From Hormoscilla sp. GM7CHS1pb (lineage in GTDB: Bacteria; Cyanobacteriota; Cyanobacteriia; Cyanobacteriales; Desertifilaceae): a DNA stretch of 64,000 nt. Positions 44,907 through 55,069 of this stretch are shown here, piece by piece. Position numbers and translations under genes: made by a program. The stretch spans positions 1,178,001 to 1,242,000 of the forward strand of contig JACONN010000002.1 in NCBI GenBank assembly GCA_014323675.1, written 5' to 3'. Numbering within the stretch: the first letter of the stretch is position 1; each line of letters starts with the position of its first letter. The notes below the pieces were generated by a model, which saw only the letters and a list, made by a program, of their open reading frames with translations, was not told where the DNA came from and searched no databases.

Positions 44907-46412
44907 CTAAACTGACGTCATCTCTCCAGAATTCAGGCGACGCATATAGTCTTTGAGGTCTGCTACCACTTGACCAGATAGGAAGTAGGCACCCAGCAAA
45001 TTGGAAATGCCATCGCTAGGATCATGGCATCGCTGAAGTCTATTACCGTCGTTGGTTTGGTTACCGAGCCAATTAAGATAGCTATCAAGAATAATACCTT
45101 GTAGAGCATCAAGCTGCCAGCACCAAACAGATATTCCCAGCAACGTTCGCCGTAGTAACTCCAGGAAATCATCGTGGAGAAGGCAAACAAGAAGACAGCG
45201 ATCGCCACCAGTATAGGAAACCATGCCATTACTGTTCCAAAAGCAGCTGTAGTCAGTTCTGCACCTGCACCCCGGTTCCTGATATCGGAAAACGCAGGAT
45301 TATTGTAGGCACCTGTAATCACAATTACCAAGGCGGTCATGTTGCAGACAACTACCGTATCGATAAAGGGTTCTAGCAGGGCGACAATGCCTTCCCGAAC
45401 GGGTTCAGAAGTCTTAGCCGCCGAGTGGGCGATCGCCGCCGATCCTATACCTGCCTCATTGGAAAAAGCAGATCGCCTGAATCCTTGGACGATCGTACCA
45501 ATCATACCACCTGCTATTGCCTGGGGCACAAATGCCTCCGAGATAATGGTGCCGATCGCCCCGGGAATGGCGGTAAAATTGGTCAGCAGAATGAAGATGG
45601 ACATTAAAACATACAATCCACACATGACAGGAACGATCGTACCTGCTACCTGAGCAATGCGTCTGATGCCACCAATAATTACCAGTCCCACTAAAGTCAG
45701 GAGAATCAAACCATACAGCCACTTAGGTAAGAAAGGTAATACAGTAGCAACTGCACCGTAGGACTGGTTAGCCTGAAACATATTCGCGCCACCAAATGCC
45801 CCACCCAGGCAAAAGACCGAGAACAGAATCGCTAAAACCTTGCCCAGACTCTCCTGTCCCATACTAGCCAAGCCTCTTGACAGATAATACATCGGTCCGC
45901 CTGCGATCGTCCCGTCTGACTTAACAATCCGATATTTCTGTCCCAGGGTACATTCTACAAATTTACTGGTCATTCCCAACAGACCCCCCAGGCCTCATCC
46001 AGAATATCGCACCCGGTCCGCCCACACTCACCGCGATCGCCACTCCGGCAATGTTCCCCAGTCCTACCGTAGCTGAGAGTGCTGTCGCTAGGGCTTGAAA
46101 ATGGGATACTTCTCCTGCCTCTTCTGGGTCATCGTATTTCCCCATCACCACATCTATAGCATGTCTAAACCCCCTCAGATTGATAAAATTCATCCCGATC
46201 GTGAAGAATACCCCACCGCCGATCAGCCACAGCACGATCAGGGGGAAACCGCCGATGCTAAAGAATAGCACGCTGAATATGGCAGCCACTATTTGGGAAA
46301 ATATTGCATCAATGCTGGCCATGAAACTCTGACCCGCCGCCCGATCTTCAGCAATGGCCACCGCCGGGACGGACAAAAAAAGTAGGACGTACAGCCAAGC
46401 TCTGCGTCTCAT
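44907..46412 (-). pseudogene. Alanine/glycine:cation symporter (AGCS family), two frameshifts
   Basis: Starts [20 protein letters not shown], then GYNFINLRG-type and [20 protein letters not shown], the AGCS signature. The frame breaks near 45990 in AGGCCTGGGGGG (one base extra) and resumes [21 protein letters not shown] second break near 45007 (TTTCCAATTT, one base short) shifts into NLLGAYFLSGQVVADLKDYM and ends RLNSGEMTSV. The transporter would import alanine or glycine with Na+. Either decayed or two sequencing errors. Confidence 0.85.
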
Positions 46413-46549
46413 GAAACTCCTTGATTAATTTGCCATGTTCCTCAAATTAGGATATCCTGGGTCGATCGTGTCAATTGTATCCGAGAATACAGTTTTTGCC
46501 TATATATAAGTTTTACTTATCACCGAAAACCCAGGAGAGCCTCAAATTA

Positions 46550-47570
46550 CTATATCACATTACCATGACAATTTTTTTCCATATCCTTGCTGCTGCTGCC
46601 GACTTGACGAGCGATCGCCCCTGGATCCTGGGGGTGAATGGGAATAACGATCGCGAAGGAAGCGCCTTTTCCCGGTTCGGAACTTACCTCAATTTTTCCC
46701 TGATGCTTTTCGATAATCTGATAGGCGATCGCCAGTCCCATTCCCGTTCCTTTCCTACCTCTTTGGTCGTAAAAAACGGCTCGCAGAGCTTGGATCTAAT
46801 CTCTTCTGTAATTCCCCGACCATTATCGCTAATTCTTACCATTACCTGGCGATCGCCCTTTTTCTCTGTCCGAATGTCAATCTGCGGATTTTTTATATTT
46901 GATGACTCTAACATCGATCGCATTTTCAAGAATATTCAGAAATACTCGATTCATTTGGGCCGGGTAACAATAGACTACTGGCAAATTTCCATAATCCTTG
47001 TTAACTGCAATTCTTTGCTGCATCCGGTTATTAAGAATCAACAAAGTATTATCCATACCTTCATTAAGATCCGCTGCTTTCATCTCGGACTCGTCCGTGA
47101 GAAATTTCGCAAAGAAAGGACAATTTTTCCCCCTTTTCATCGAATTTAATATTTGCGGCAAATCTTCTACCAGATATTCTATCTCACTTGCTGCAATTCA
47201 ATCTTGAATTGTTTGGGTATCTTCGGGGTACTCCTGCTGATAAAGCTCCAGTAAATTCAGCAATTATTGAGTATATTCTCTAGCATATTATATGTTACCA
47301 TAGATAAAGCTGACGGGGTTATTAATCTCATGGGCTATCCCAGCCACCATTTTTTCGGTTTGAATTAGTTGGCTTTGAGTTTCTTTCAGTGACCGCAATG
47401 CTTGCTTCAGTTCCTGAGTGCGTTCGGAGACTCGCTCGCGACTTCGCTCTAATTCATCGGTATATTCTCCTACCCATTGAATCAACTGATTGAGGGCGAG
47501 CGCTAAGGAACCTACTTCATCTTGTGTGGTCACAGTTGCCCGGAGTTGTATCTGCGCAGTCCGGAATGCT
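46550..47570 (-). pseudogene. Sensor histidine kinase remnant
   Basis: Minus strand HAMP-like [20 protein letters not shown], coiled stretch, then H-box [19 protein letters not shown]. After an in-frame stop come EIEYLVEDLPQILNSMK and [13 protein letters not shown] (N-box), then [20 protein letters not shown] (G1) and [18 protein letters not shown] (G2) in further frames. At least four breaks separate the motifs. No linked response regulator. Confidence 0.8.
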
Positions 47571-47572
47571 TC

Positions 47573-47932
47573 CTAGACTTCTAGATCGGCAAGTCCGCAA
47601 TCTCGATAAGCGTTTATCCAATTCCACAAATAGTGAATTTGTACTCCCGAGTTGCATTTTTCATTTCTGAAATCGAGTAAACCCGTGTAACTTGAGACTT
47701 CTGCGATCGCGATAGTACCGTGGGTAGTACAATGCCGATCGGTATCCATAACAATGGCGATCTGGCTGTACAGGCTAGCCGTGAACCATCTAATCACCAT
47801 GCCATTAACGCCTTTACCAGAGAAAGCGATCGCACCCCCAGGCTTAATTCCCCGGCTCACTTTTTCCAAAGCCGCTGCACAACGAACTCCCCGCGGTTCA
47901 TCTCCCACATCCAATTCTATCATACCTGTCAA
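47573..47932 (-). CDS. Hypothetical protein, possible NlpC/P60-like fragment
   Basis: 119 residues. KPGGAIAFSGKGVNGMVIRW then FTASLYSQIAIVMDTDRH resembles the start of permuted papain-like (YiiX/NlpC) proteins, where SH.AIV.. carries the His. The rest (VQIHYLWNWINAYRDCGLAD) is unlike the family, and no clear Cys nucleophile precedes it. It may be a truncated relic. Low certainty. Confidence 0.4.
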   Translation of the reverse strand: MTGMIELDVGDEPRGVRCAAALEKVSRGIKPGGAIAFSGKGVNGMVIRWFTASLYSQIAIVMDTDRHCTTHGTIAIAEVSSYTGLLDFRNEKCNSGVQIHYLWNWINAYRDCGLADLEV

Positions 47933-48214
47933 CCTACTTCACTTTCCCTAGCTTAATAGGCCGCGTCTTCACTCCGGTTATACTCAAAGGCGACATCGAA
48001 CTCTGAGATCGCCTTTCCGAAGGCGATCTCCTTTCCCATAAGACCACAGATCGAGTTAACAGTGCTTTTTTAACATATTCTTTATCTTTCACTAGAAAAT
48101 GTGGCTGGGTGCAACCGACGGCATCGGGAAATACCGGGAAAAAGACGCTCTCAGACGAAGTATAAGATATGATCGTCTCTTGCCTGTATCTTTTGACTCC
48201 CGAGGGCTCTATCC

Positions 48215-49969
48215 ATGCAAAATTCCCAGCGTCGGACAAAAATTGTCGCCACCATTGGTCCTGCAACCAGTTCTCCAGAGGTATTGCGGAACCTGATTGA
48301 AGCCGGTGCCACAACCCTGCGGTTAAATTTCTCCCATGGCACCCATGAAGACCATCAGCGCAGCATTCGCTTAATTCGGCAACTGTCCTTTGAGCTAAAT
48401 CAGCCTGTGGGGATTTTACAAGACCTGCAAGGTCCGAAAATTCGCTTGGGACGGTTCGAGTCGGGCTCGATCGCCCTATCGAGGGGCGATCGGTTCATTC
48501 TGACCAGCGATCGCGTCCCCGGCACCCAAGAGATAAGTTCAGTCACCTACGAACCCCTAGCAGATGAAGTCCCCGCCGGAGCCACCATTCTCCTAGATGA
48601 TGGTAAACTAGAAATGCTCGTAGAGAAAGTAGACCGTCAGGCTCGCCAACTGCATTGCCAGGTGGTAGTCGGCGGCAAGCTTTCCAATAACAAAGGGGTC
48701 AACTTCCCCGGCGTCTACCTGTCAATCAAAGCTCTAACTGAAAAAGACCGCAAAGACTTGTTGTTTGGCTTAGATCAAGGGGTAGATTGGGTAGCCCTCT
48801 CCTTTGTCCGCAACCCCCAAGACGTGCTGGAAATCAAAGAAATCATCGCCAATGCTGGCAAGCAAGTGCCAGTAATTGTCAAGATAGAAAAGCACGAAGC
48901 GATCGAGCAGATAGAGGCCATTCTGAGCTTATCTGATGGGGTGATGGTAGCGAGAGGAGACTTAGGAGTGGAACTGCCAGCTGAGGACGTTCCCATTCTG
49001 CAAAAGCGACTGATTGTCACCGCCAATCAACTGGGAATCCCCGTGATTACGGCAACCCAGATGCTAGACAGTATGGTAAACTCCCCTCGACCCACCAGAG
49101 CGGAAGTTTCTGATGTGGCCAATGCGATTCTGGATGGCACAGACGCCGTCATGCTCTCCAATGAAACAGCCATCGGCAAGTACCCAGTAGAAGCCGTGGC
49201 GACCATGACACGCATTGCGGTCAGAATTGAACGAGAAAGCAATACTTGCCACGCTCAAGCAGATACCAAGCGGTCTATTCCCAACGCCATCTCTCAAGGG
49301 GTGAGCCAGATTGCCGCGCAGCTGGAAGCCTCTGCGATTATGACCTTGACCAAGACAGGTGATACGGCCAGAAATGTCTCCAAGTTCCGACCCCAGACGC
49401 CAATTTTGGCCGTGACACCCCATGTAGAAGTGGCACGACGCTTGCAGGTAGTCTGGGGCGTCAAACCCCTACTGGTATTGGATTTGCCCTCTACAAGTCA
49501 AACCTTCAAAGCAGCTATAAATGTGGCTCAGGAGAAGCATTTGCTCCAGGAAGGAGATTTGGTGGTAATGACAGCAGGGGCGCTCCAAGGCGTCCCCGGA
49601 TCGACCAATTTGATTAAAGTTGAAGTAGTGACCGCAGTTCTCGCTCAGGGGACTGGCATGGGTCAGGGTTTAGTCAGCGGTCGGGCCCGGGTAGCTCACA
49701 ACGGCATGGATGTGACCCATTTCCACCCCGGAGAAATTTTGGTGGCCAAATCTACCAGTGCTGATTTTATTGATGCGATCCGCAAAGCCTCTGGAATAGT
49801 CACAGAGGATGCCAGTCTCACTTCTCACGCCGCCGTGATCGGCATGCGGTTGGGAGTGCCGGTGATGGTGGGGGTTCCCCAAGCCACGGATATCATTCGA
49901 GATGGGGCGATCGTGACTTTGGATCTGCAACGGGGTTTTGTCTATTCCGGTTCGATCTCCTCGGTGTAG
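48215..49969 (+). CDS. pyk: Pyruvate kinase with C-terminal PEP-utilising-type domain
   Basis: 584 residues; the standard ~475-residue enzyme is extended by a phosphohistidine-like domain, as in many Bacillus and cyanobacterial enzymes. N-terminal RRTKIVATIGPATSSPEVLR, Lys in VIVKIEKHEAIEQI, MVARGDLGVELPAEDVP, and SNETAIGKYPVEAVATMTRI. C-terminal HPGEILVAKSTSADFIDAIR and TEDASLTSHAAVIGMRLGVP. It makes pyruvate and ATP from PEP and ADP. ATG at 48215 follows GAGGGCTCTATCC, a weak site. Confidence 0.96.
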   Translation: MQNSQRRTKIVATIGPATSSPEVLRNLIEAGATTLRLNFSHGTHEDHQRSIRLIRQLSFELNQPVGILQDLQGPKIRLGRFESGSIALSRGDRFILTSDRVPGTQEISSVTYEPLADEVPAGATILLDDGKLEMLVEKVDRQARQLHCQVVVGGKLSNNKGVNFPGVYLSIKALTEKDRKDLLFGLDQGVDWVALSFVRNPQDVLEIKEIIANAGKQVPVIVKIEKHEAIEQIEAILSLSDGVMVARGDLGVELPAEDVPILQKRLIVTANQLGIPVITATQMLDSMVNSPRPTRAEVSDVANAILDGTDAVMLSNETAIGKYPVEAVATMTRIAVRIERESNTCHAQADTKRSIPNAISQGVSQIAAQLEASAIMTLTKTGDTARNVSKFRPQTPILAVTPHVEVARRLQVVWGVKPLLVLDLPSTSQTFKAAINVAQEKHLLQEGDLVVMTAGALQGVPGSTNLIKVEVVTAVLAQGTGMGQGLVSGRARVAHNGMDVTHFHPGEILVAKSTSADFIDAIRKASGIVTEDASLTSHAAVIGMRLGVPVMVGVPQATDIIRDGAIVTLDLQRGFVYSGSISSV

Positions 49970-49976
49970 ACCTGTT

Positions 49977-50106
49977 CAGTTTGTAGTAAGCGCTTGGGTT
50001 TGTAGTAAGCGCTAAAGCGCTTGGGTTTGTAGTAAGCGCTTTAGCGCTTGGGTTTGTAGTAAGCGCTTGGGTTTGTAGTAAGCGCTTTAGCGCTTGGGTT
50101 TGGAAC
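49977..50106. repeat. Tandem GTTTGTAGTAAGCGCTTTAG-CGCTTGG units
   Basis: Five units of about 20-27 bp after the pyk stop, each with the palindrome AAGCGCTTTAGCGCTT or a shortened form. Related units occur at 28430, 31080, 32095 and 32151. It could serve as a terminator for pyk. Confidence 0.85.
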
Positions 50107-50144
50107 ACATAAACTGAATGCTGATGTTACAATCAAAGTGATAA

Positions 50145-51379
50145 GGGTGTGGTCATGCATTAGTTGATATCCTTCTGAATTGGATCTACTTGCGCTTCTT
50201 GGAGTTGTTGATGTCCGGAGCGAGGGGGGAAACCTTCCGCAGTAACTGTGGTATGCTTTTCTATCAGACCCACCGTTAGAGCAGCAGCTAGCAATCAGAG
50301 GCCCAGTGTGCGGTTCGACTTAGCTCACACTTGTGGAGATTGCGCTCTTGCCGCTCGTCCAACGAATAAAAGACAATGAATAGAGTATTATTTCGGAAAA
50401 TTCACCGAAAACTCGCGCCAATTATCTTCATTCCTTTGTTGCTGAGTGCCCTCACAGGAATTATTTATCGAATTGGCAAAAGCTGGTTTGGCATGTCCAG
50501 TGAAACAGCAGACATTTTCATGGTGATTCACCAAGGAGAATATTTGGGAGACCAAATAAAACCGATTTACGTGCTGTTACTTGGTTTGGGACTCATCGGC
50601 ATGATAGTCAGCGGCTTCACCATGATTCGCCGCTTCAGCAGCGATCGCCCGCCAAGCGCCATCGACGTGCGCAAAATACATCGCCTGCTTGCGCCGATTT
50701 TTTTCCTCCCTTTAGTCGTCAGCGCTCTTTCTGGAATTTCCTACCGCCTTGGCAAAAGTTGGTTGGGTATGTCCAGCGAACAAGCCGAAATTTTCATGAC
50801 AATTCATCAAGGATCCTATCTGGGGAGTTTATTGAAACCGATTTATGTTTTGTTAGTCGGCTTGGGATTGCTCGGACTCATCGCAACTGGCATCAAAATG
50901 CTCGGGTGGTTTCGCAAAAATCAAGGCAGTAAAGCATTGTAAGAAACAGCTAAATTCAGAGAAAAAGAGAAAATCTACCGGGACAATCATGCTGCGGTGA
51001 TTCGGCAAATGGGAGGCACGCTCTTCTGCGACCATTGAAAGGCCAGAGGTGAAATCTACTGCCGAAAATCTGCAAGCTACCCAACTGCTGATAGCTGCAC
51101 ATCATTCAGTGGAAAACAGCTATAACGTCTTTGCCGGGAAAACCTCCGGAGCTTGTTGCGAGACACGAAGCAATCTGCCGCTGCGAAGGGCCAGGGGGTT
51201 ACTTCCTCTCGCACAAGCATCTCTCAATAGGCCCCCCTGGCAATGACATATGGGCGGTTCTATGAAGCTTTGAAAGGGATGCGATCGAAAGTAGTTATAG
51301 AGGAGAAAATCAATACTTATCAACCGGTGAGATAATCATGACTTTACCTTTCTTTTACCAACTGGTTTTGATCGCACCC
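50145..51379. mobile_element. 1235-bp element with 9-bp duplication carrying a PepSY-type gene
   Basis: Left end GGGTGTGGTCATGCATTAGT-TGATA; right end, inverted, GGGTGCGATCAAAACCAGTT. AAGTGATAA flanks it at 50136-50144 and 51380-51388. The left end matches the 20807 element (TAGTTGATA), and the right 110 bp matches the 142-bp element (AATGACATATGGGCGG, CAACCGGTGA, TTTACCAAC.GGTTTTGA). It has no recognisable transposase but contains an intact membrane-protein gene. Confidence 0.85.
50376..50942 (+). CDS. PepSY-associated transmembrane protein with internal duplication
   Basis: 188 residues made of two similar halves: KIHRKLAPIIFIPLLLSALT, GIIYRIGKSWFGMSSETADI, then KIHRLLAPIFFLPLVVSALS and GISYRLGKSWLGMSSEQAEI. 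Each half has two membrane segments and an IHQG.YLG..KPIYVLL motif. PepSY-associated TM proteins are linked to redox or metal reduction in some bacteria; here the role is unknown. The gene lies entirely within a transposon-like element, between left and right ends, and is the only intact gene in it. Confidence 0.82.
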   Translation: MNRVLFRKIHRKLAPIIFIPLLLSALTGIIYRIGKSWFGMSSETADIFMVIHQGEYLGDQIKPIYVLLLGLGLIGMIVSGFTMIRRFSSDRPPSAIDVRKIHRLLAPIFFLPLVVSALSGISYRLGKSWLGMSSEQAEIFMTIHQGSYLGSLLKPIYVLLVGLGLLGLIATGIKMLGWFRKNQGSKAL

Positions 51380-51418
51380 AAGTGATAAGTATATTGATAA
51401 CATTTTCAACCGGAAATA

Positions 51419-51919
51419 ATGGCAAGTAACTCTACAAATAAAAAACCTGTTATCAAGTATGTATCGACGAAAGTGTTCGATGGCTTTTCAACTTGCTTTC
51501 GACAATGGAAAGCGTCAGGAACCCATTGCAAATACTTACATGGTTACGGTGTATCTTTCAAAGTCTGGTTTGAAGGAGAGTTAGATGAATGTAACTGGGT
51601 ATGGGAATTTGGGGGAATGAAAAGAGCGAAGTGTAAGATAGACGGGATGAATCCTAAAGAATGGATGGATTACATGTTCGATCATACAGTAATAGTTGCA
51701 GAAGACGATCCACAGCTTGACGAGTTTTACAAGTTAGAAAGTCTAGGTTTGATCCAGCTGAGAGTTGTGCTGGCAGTGGGAGCCGAGAAATTTGCCGAGT
51801 TGGTCTTCCAAAAGCTGGATGAGTTCGTACAAGCAGAAACAAAAGGAAGAGTTAGAGTAAAACGTGTCGAGTTTAGAGAACATGCTAAAAATACAGCTTT
51901 TGTAGAAGTAATGTCATAA
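51419..51919 (+). CDS. 6-pyruvoyltetrahydropterin synthase / QueD family protein
   Basis: 166 residues. Family motifs: STCFRQWKASGTHCKYLHGY with Cys26 and zinc-binding His36 and His41, WEFGGMKR with the conserved FGxxK, and DHTVIVAEDD with the catalytic Asp-His. QueD converts dihydroneopterin triphosphate to 6-carboxytetrahydropterin for queuosine; the related PTPS has another product. Which one applies is not clear, and the sequence diverges from housekeeping QueD. The right target duplication of the 1235-bp element lies 30 bp upstream, so the native promoter may be displaced. Confidence 0.88.
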   Translation: MASNSTNKKPVIKYVSTKVFDGFSTCFRQWKASGTHCKYLHGYGVSFKVWFEGELDECNWVWEFGGMKRAKCKIDGMNPKEWMDYMFDHTVIVAEDDPQLDEFYKLESLGLIQLRVVLAVGAEKFAELVFQKLDEFVQAETKGRVRVKRVEFREHAKNTAFVEVMS

Positions 51920-52346
51920 AATGTTAGTTGTGAATTGTGAGTTGTGAGTTGTGAGTTGTAAGTTGTTCAGTCCAACACAGTATTCCGTTGCTCTTGTCCT
52001 GAAGGACTCGGTACGCTTTTCGACCTATGCAATTTAATGCGTGACAGCTTATGTGGGAGCATGTCCAGATCGTGAAATAAGTATTTTTACTTAAAAATAG
52101 CGTTTCTCAGATAGATGCGATCCGATATCAGATTAATGAGGTACGGGAAATTGCAGACAGCATAAGGGTTGAGGGCGATTTTCCCATATCACCGTAATTT
52201 GTGTGAAATGCTATAAATAATCACCTGTTATAGGAGATGGTGCTGACAACCCACAACTGACAACCTATGAGAATATTGATAGCTGGGTGATAGCCCTGGT
52301 TAAATATTGATGACCCAATCAGCCTCGATCGCTATATACCATAAAG
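51920..52346. other. Intergenic with short tandem and MITE-like inverted repeat
   Basis: GTTGTGA/GTTGTAA heptamers repeat at 51925-51966. A degenerate inverted pair (ATAGCGTTTCTCAG at 52097, inverse ending GCTATA at 52215) resembles the element at 58158-58308. No gene. Confidence 0.5.
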
Positions 52347-53159
52347 ATGGATTTGATTCAGACCTTTAACACAGCGCACCCGATCGTTGGTGTGGTACAT
52401 TTACAGCCTCTACCCACGTCGGCCCGGTGGTCCTTCGACCTGAAAGCAGTTATAGCTAGGGCAGAGCAAGAGGCGGCAGCATTAGCGTCAGGTGGGGTAG
52501 ACGCAATCATCCTAGAGAACTTTTTTGATGCGCCTTTTACCAAAGACAGAGTGGATCCGGCGGTAGTGAGCGCTATGACTATGATAGTGATGCGACTGAT
52601 GAACTTGGTGAGTCTGCCAATTGGCATCAACATGCTGCGCAATGATGCTCGCAGCGCCATGGCGATCGCCTCCTGTGTAAATGCCTCGTTCATCCGCGTC
52701 AACGTCCTCACTGGCGTCATGGCAACCGACCAAGGCTTAATTGAGGGGCAAGCTCATCAACTGCTGCGCTACCGGCGAGAATTAGGCAGTGACGTGAAAA
52801 TTTTCGCTGATGTATTAGTCAAGCATGGAAGTCCCTTGGGTACGCCTTCTTTGACCGCAGTGGTACAAGAAACGATCGAGCGGGGTTTAGCAGATGGAGT
52901 GATTATATCTGGCGAGACAACTGGCAGCCCTCCGAGTCAGTCAGACTTGGAAGTAGCATATTCAGCTGCTCGAGGCACCCCGGTGTTCATCGGTAGTGGG
53001 GCGAACTGGGAAAATATTTCCACCCTGATGCCAGCAGCAGACGGGGTGATAGTTTCCAGTTCCCTGAAGCGGCACGGTAAAATCGACCAACCGATCGATC
53101 CCATCCGAGTCAGCCAGTTTGTGGAAGCCGCGCGGCAGAGTCAAACTGCTGAACCATAG
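52347..53159 (+). CDS. btpA: BtpA family protein (photosystem I biogenesis)
   Basis: 270 residues, TIM-barrel-like. PIVGVVHLQPLPTSARW, then GGVDAIILENFFDAPFTKDR, FIRVNVLTGVMATDQGLIEG and DGVIISGETTGSPPS. BtpA is a thylakoid-associated protein needed for stable photosystem I in cyanobacteria. It runs 57 bp upstream of tsaC on the same strand. Start ATG at 52347 has only a weak upstream site. Confidence 0.93.
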   Translation: MDLIQTFNTAHPIVGVVHLQPLPTSARWSFDLKAVIARAEQEAAALASGGVDAIILENFFDAPFTKDRVDPAVVSAMTMIVMRLMNLVSLPIGINMLRNDARSAMAIASCVNASFIRVNVLTGVMATDQGLIEGQAHQLLRYRRELGSDVKIFADVLVKHGSPLGTPSLTAVVQETIERGLADGVIISGETTGSPPSQSDLEVAYSAARGTPVFIGSGANWENISTLMPAADGVIVSSSLKRHGKIDQPIDPIRVSQFVEAARQSQTAEP

Positions 53160-53215
53160 AAAAGATCGATCATCCAAGCCAGTGGCTGACTATTCTATTA
53201 AGGTAAGGAGAAGAG

Positions 53216-53860
53216 ATGATAGAAATTTTACCAGTTGATAATCAAGCAGCCGTAAGCAAGGCAGTGGAGTTGCTGAAAAAGGGCGATGTGGTCGTATTCC
53301 CAACCGATACGATTTATGGGATTGGAGCCAGCATAGCTCGGGAATCGGGCGTTAAAAAGATTTTTGAGGTGAAATCCCGATCGCCCCAGAAACCGCTCAT
53401 AATTTATGTAGCCAGTTTTGAACAACTGCAACAAGTGACCCAAGAAATTCCCGAAAGTACGCTTTCCTCACTCCGAAAAATTTGGCCGGGGGCCATGTCT
53501 GGCATCTTCGGCAAGACTGAAATTGTCCCATCATTTGTGACATCAGGTCAGAATACTGTAGCAGTCCGAATACCCAACCATCAGCTTTGTTTGGAATTGG
53601 TGCGTCGGGTTGGCGATCCCCTGGCCGTAACCAGTGCTAACATCTCAGGGATGGAGACTCAGAAAACAGCCCCTGAAGTTGCCGCACAATTGGGAGAGCG
53701 AGTTCCACTGGTTCTGGATGGAGGGCCAAACCCGGAACAACAACCTTCTACCCTTGTTGACTTTACAGGGTCAACGGCTCGGCTATTGCGCGAAGGTGCC
53801 TGGTCCTTCTCGAAACTCCGCCAAGCCATTCCCGATTTGCAACCTATCCCCGAAAGCTGA
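53216..53860 (+). CDS. tsaC: L-threonylcarbamoyladenylate synthase (Sua5/YrdC/YwlC)
   Basis: 214 residues. GDVVVFPTDTIYGIGA, the KSR.P..KPL motif (VKSRSPQKPLIIYV), and AVTSANISGMETQKTAPEVA. It makes threonylcarbamoyl-AMP for the t6A modification at tRNA position 37. AAGGAGAAG lies just before the ATG. Its end overlaps the convergent dioxygenase gene by 17 bases. Confidence 0.93.
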   Translation: MIEILPVDNQAAVSKAVELLKKGDVVVFPTDTIYGIGASIARESGVKKIFEVKSRSPQKPLIIYVASFEQLQQVTQEIPESTLSSLRKIWPGAMSGIFGKTEIVPSFVTSGQNTVAVRIPNHQLCLELVRRVGDPLAVTSANISGMETQKTAPEVAAQLGERVPLVLDGGPNPEQQPSTLVDFTGSTARLLREGAWSFSKLRQAIPDLQPIPES

Positions 53861-55010
53861 GATTCTTCTCAAGAAGTCGTCGCCAGCTATGGAAATAGTC
53901 GCAGTCTACCGAACAGTAGCGCAAATGGCGGCGCTGATTTTGCCTCCCGATTGCAGTGCGCCCGTGCAGGATACGATGGTTATCAAATATCACCAGGTCT
54001 CCTGATTGCATACCTTGTTTCAGGCAGTATCTTAAATCGGTAATCAGCTGCATTAGCTTTCTGTATGCGGCATAAAATGGCTCGATAATCTCCTCTGGCA
54101 AGTCCAAGGGAGCGGGAAATAGATTGCTAATCCGAACTTCCTTCAAATTACCACCACTATCTAAGCCAAAAACCGGGCTGCTAAACTGCATATCAATGCG
54201 ATCGCTGTAATGTTTTCGGAAAGGAACTTCGTAACGACAGAGTAGATCGAACGCCTCCGAATCCTCCTGACGTAGTACCTCTGCTATCTTAAAGCCATCC
54301 ACAAAGGTAGACTGACCGCTGCCATCGTCATTTGCCATTATACAATGGAAGAAAATAATTCCCGGCGGTGCATATTGATAGGCATCATCCGTGTGGGGTA
54401 TGAGGTCAAGTTGGGAGTTGGCAACACTTTTCTGGCTTGACTCTGGGTCTACAACAATCTCGAACATACGTCCGTAATTAGTCTCTAATAAGGGACCAAA
54501 TGACTGGGCGAATCCTTCGAGTTCGACCGTTTGAGGAGGTACGTTTCGCACAAAACAAATCCCATAATTTCTCAGATGTTCTAGCAATTGCAACCGACCC
54601 GCATCTCCACCGAGGACTTGTTCATAGGCAATCTGCGGCAGGCTAGTTACAATCTTGCTATCCCAAAGAATGGGTCGATGCTGGCGATGCTCTCTCTCGG
54701 TAGCAGAATAGCAGTGCTGTCGCAACCACCGAGCATCATAAACGCTGTTATGGTTGTCGGGTGACCATGAGATTTTAACTGTGTTGTTACTATCTACATG
54801 AACTGACAGTGGTTCTATGTCTAAGGGAACATCCACGATCCGAAAACGCTTTTCTCCATGTCTGGGGTCGCCACACGCAGAACAATGACAATTGTCCCGA
54901 AGCCAAAGATAGTGGAATGTACTGCGATGACCGTCGCCCCAATAGACAAACAGTTTTCTCTGGTCTTGTTGAACTTTGGAGATTTGGTATCGTTCAGATT
55001 TACTTCTCAT
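53844..55010 (-). CDS. Gamma-butyrobetaine hydroxylase-like 2-oxoglutarate dioxygenase
   Basis: 388 residues. The N-terminal zinc knuckle typical of BBOX/TMLH proteins, C41-x-C43-xx-C46-x4-H51, sits in LRDNCHCSACGDPRHGEKRF. The jelly-roll domain has iron ligands His206 and Asp208 (IPHTDDAYQYAPPG) and distal His349 in IFDNHRILHGRTAI. Characterised members hydroxylate gamma-butyrobetaine to carnitine or trimethyllysine at C3. It is the last gene of a seven-gene cluster with methyltransferases and a sulfotransferase, so a hydroxylated trimethylamine compound is a reasonable inferred product. Substrate not proven. Confidence 0.9.
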   Translation of the reverse strand: MRSKSERYQISKVQQDQRKLFVYWGDGHRSTFHYLWLRDNCHCSACGDPRHGEKRFRIVDVPLDIEPLSVHVDSNNTVKISWSPDNHNSVYDARWLRQHCYSATEREHRQHRPILWDSKIVTSLPQIAYEQVLGGDAGRLQLLEHLRNYGICFVRNVPPQTVELEGFAQSFGPLLETNYGRMFEIVVDPESSQKSVANSQLDLIPHTDDAYQYAPPGIIFFHCIMANDDGSGQSTFVDGFKIAEVLRQEDSEAFDLLCRYEVPFRKHYSDRIDMQFSSPVFGLDSGGNLKEVRISNLFPAPLDLPEEIIEPFYAAYRKLMQLITDLRYCLKQGMQSGDLVIFDNHRILHGRTAIGRQNQRRHLRYCSVDCDYFHSWRRLLEKNLSFRG

Positions 55011-55069
55011 TGAAATTCCTAAATAAATGAACTAAGCTAATCCTCAACAATGAGGCGATATTTATACAT

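Noticed and set aside
47934..48314. 126-codon minus frame over the pyk start
   Set aside because: Most of its supposed coding overlaps pyk codons antisense; no motif or ribosome site.
50265..50340. tRNA-like segment (TTAGAGCAGCAGC then GGTTCGACT)
   Set aside because: The arms do not fold as a cloverleaf: the T-arm region pairs as AGTGTG/CACACT with an oversized loop, and no acceptor stem is found.
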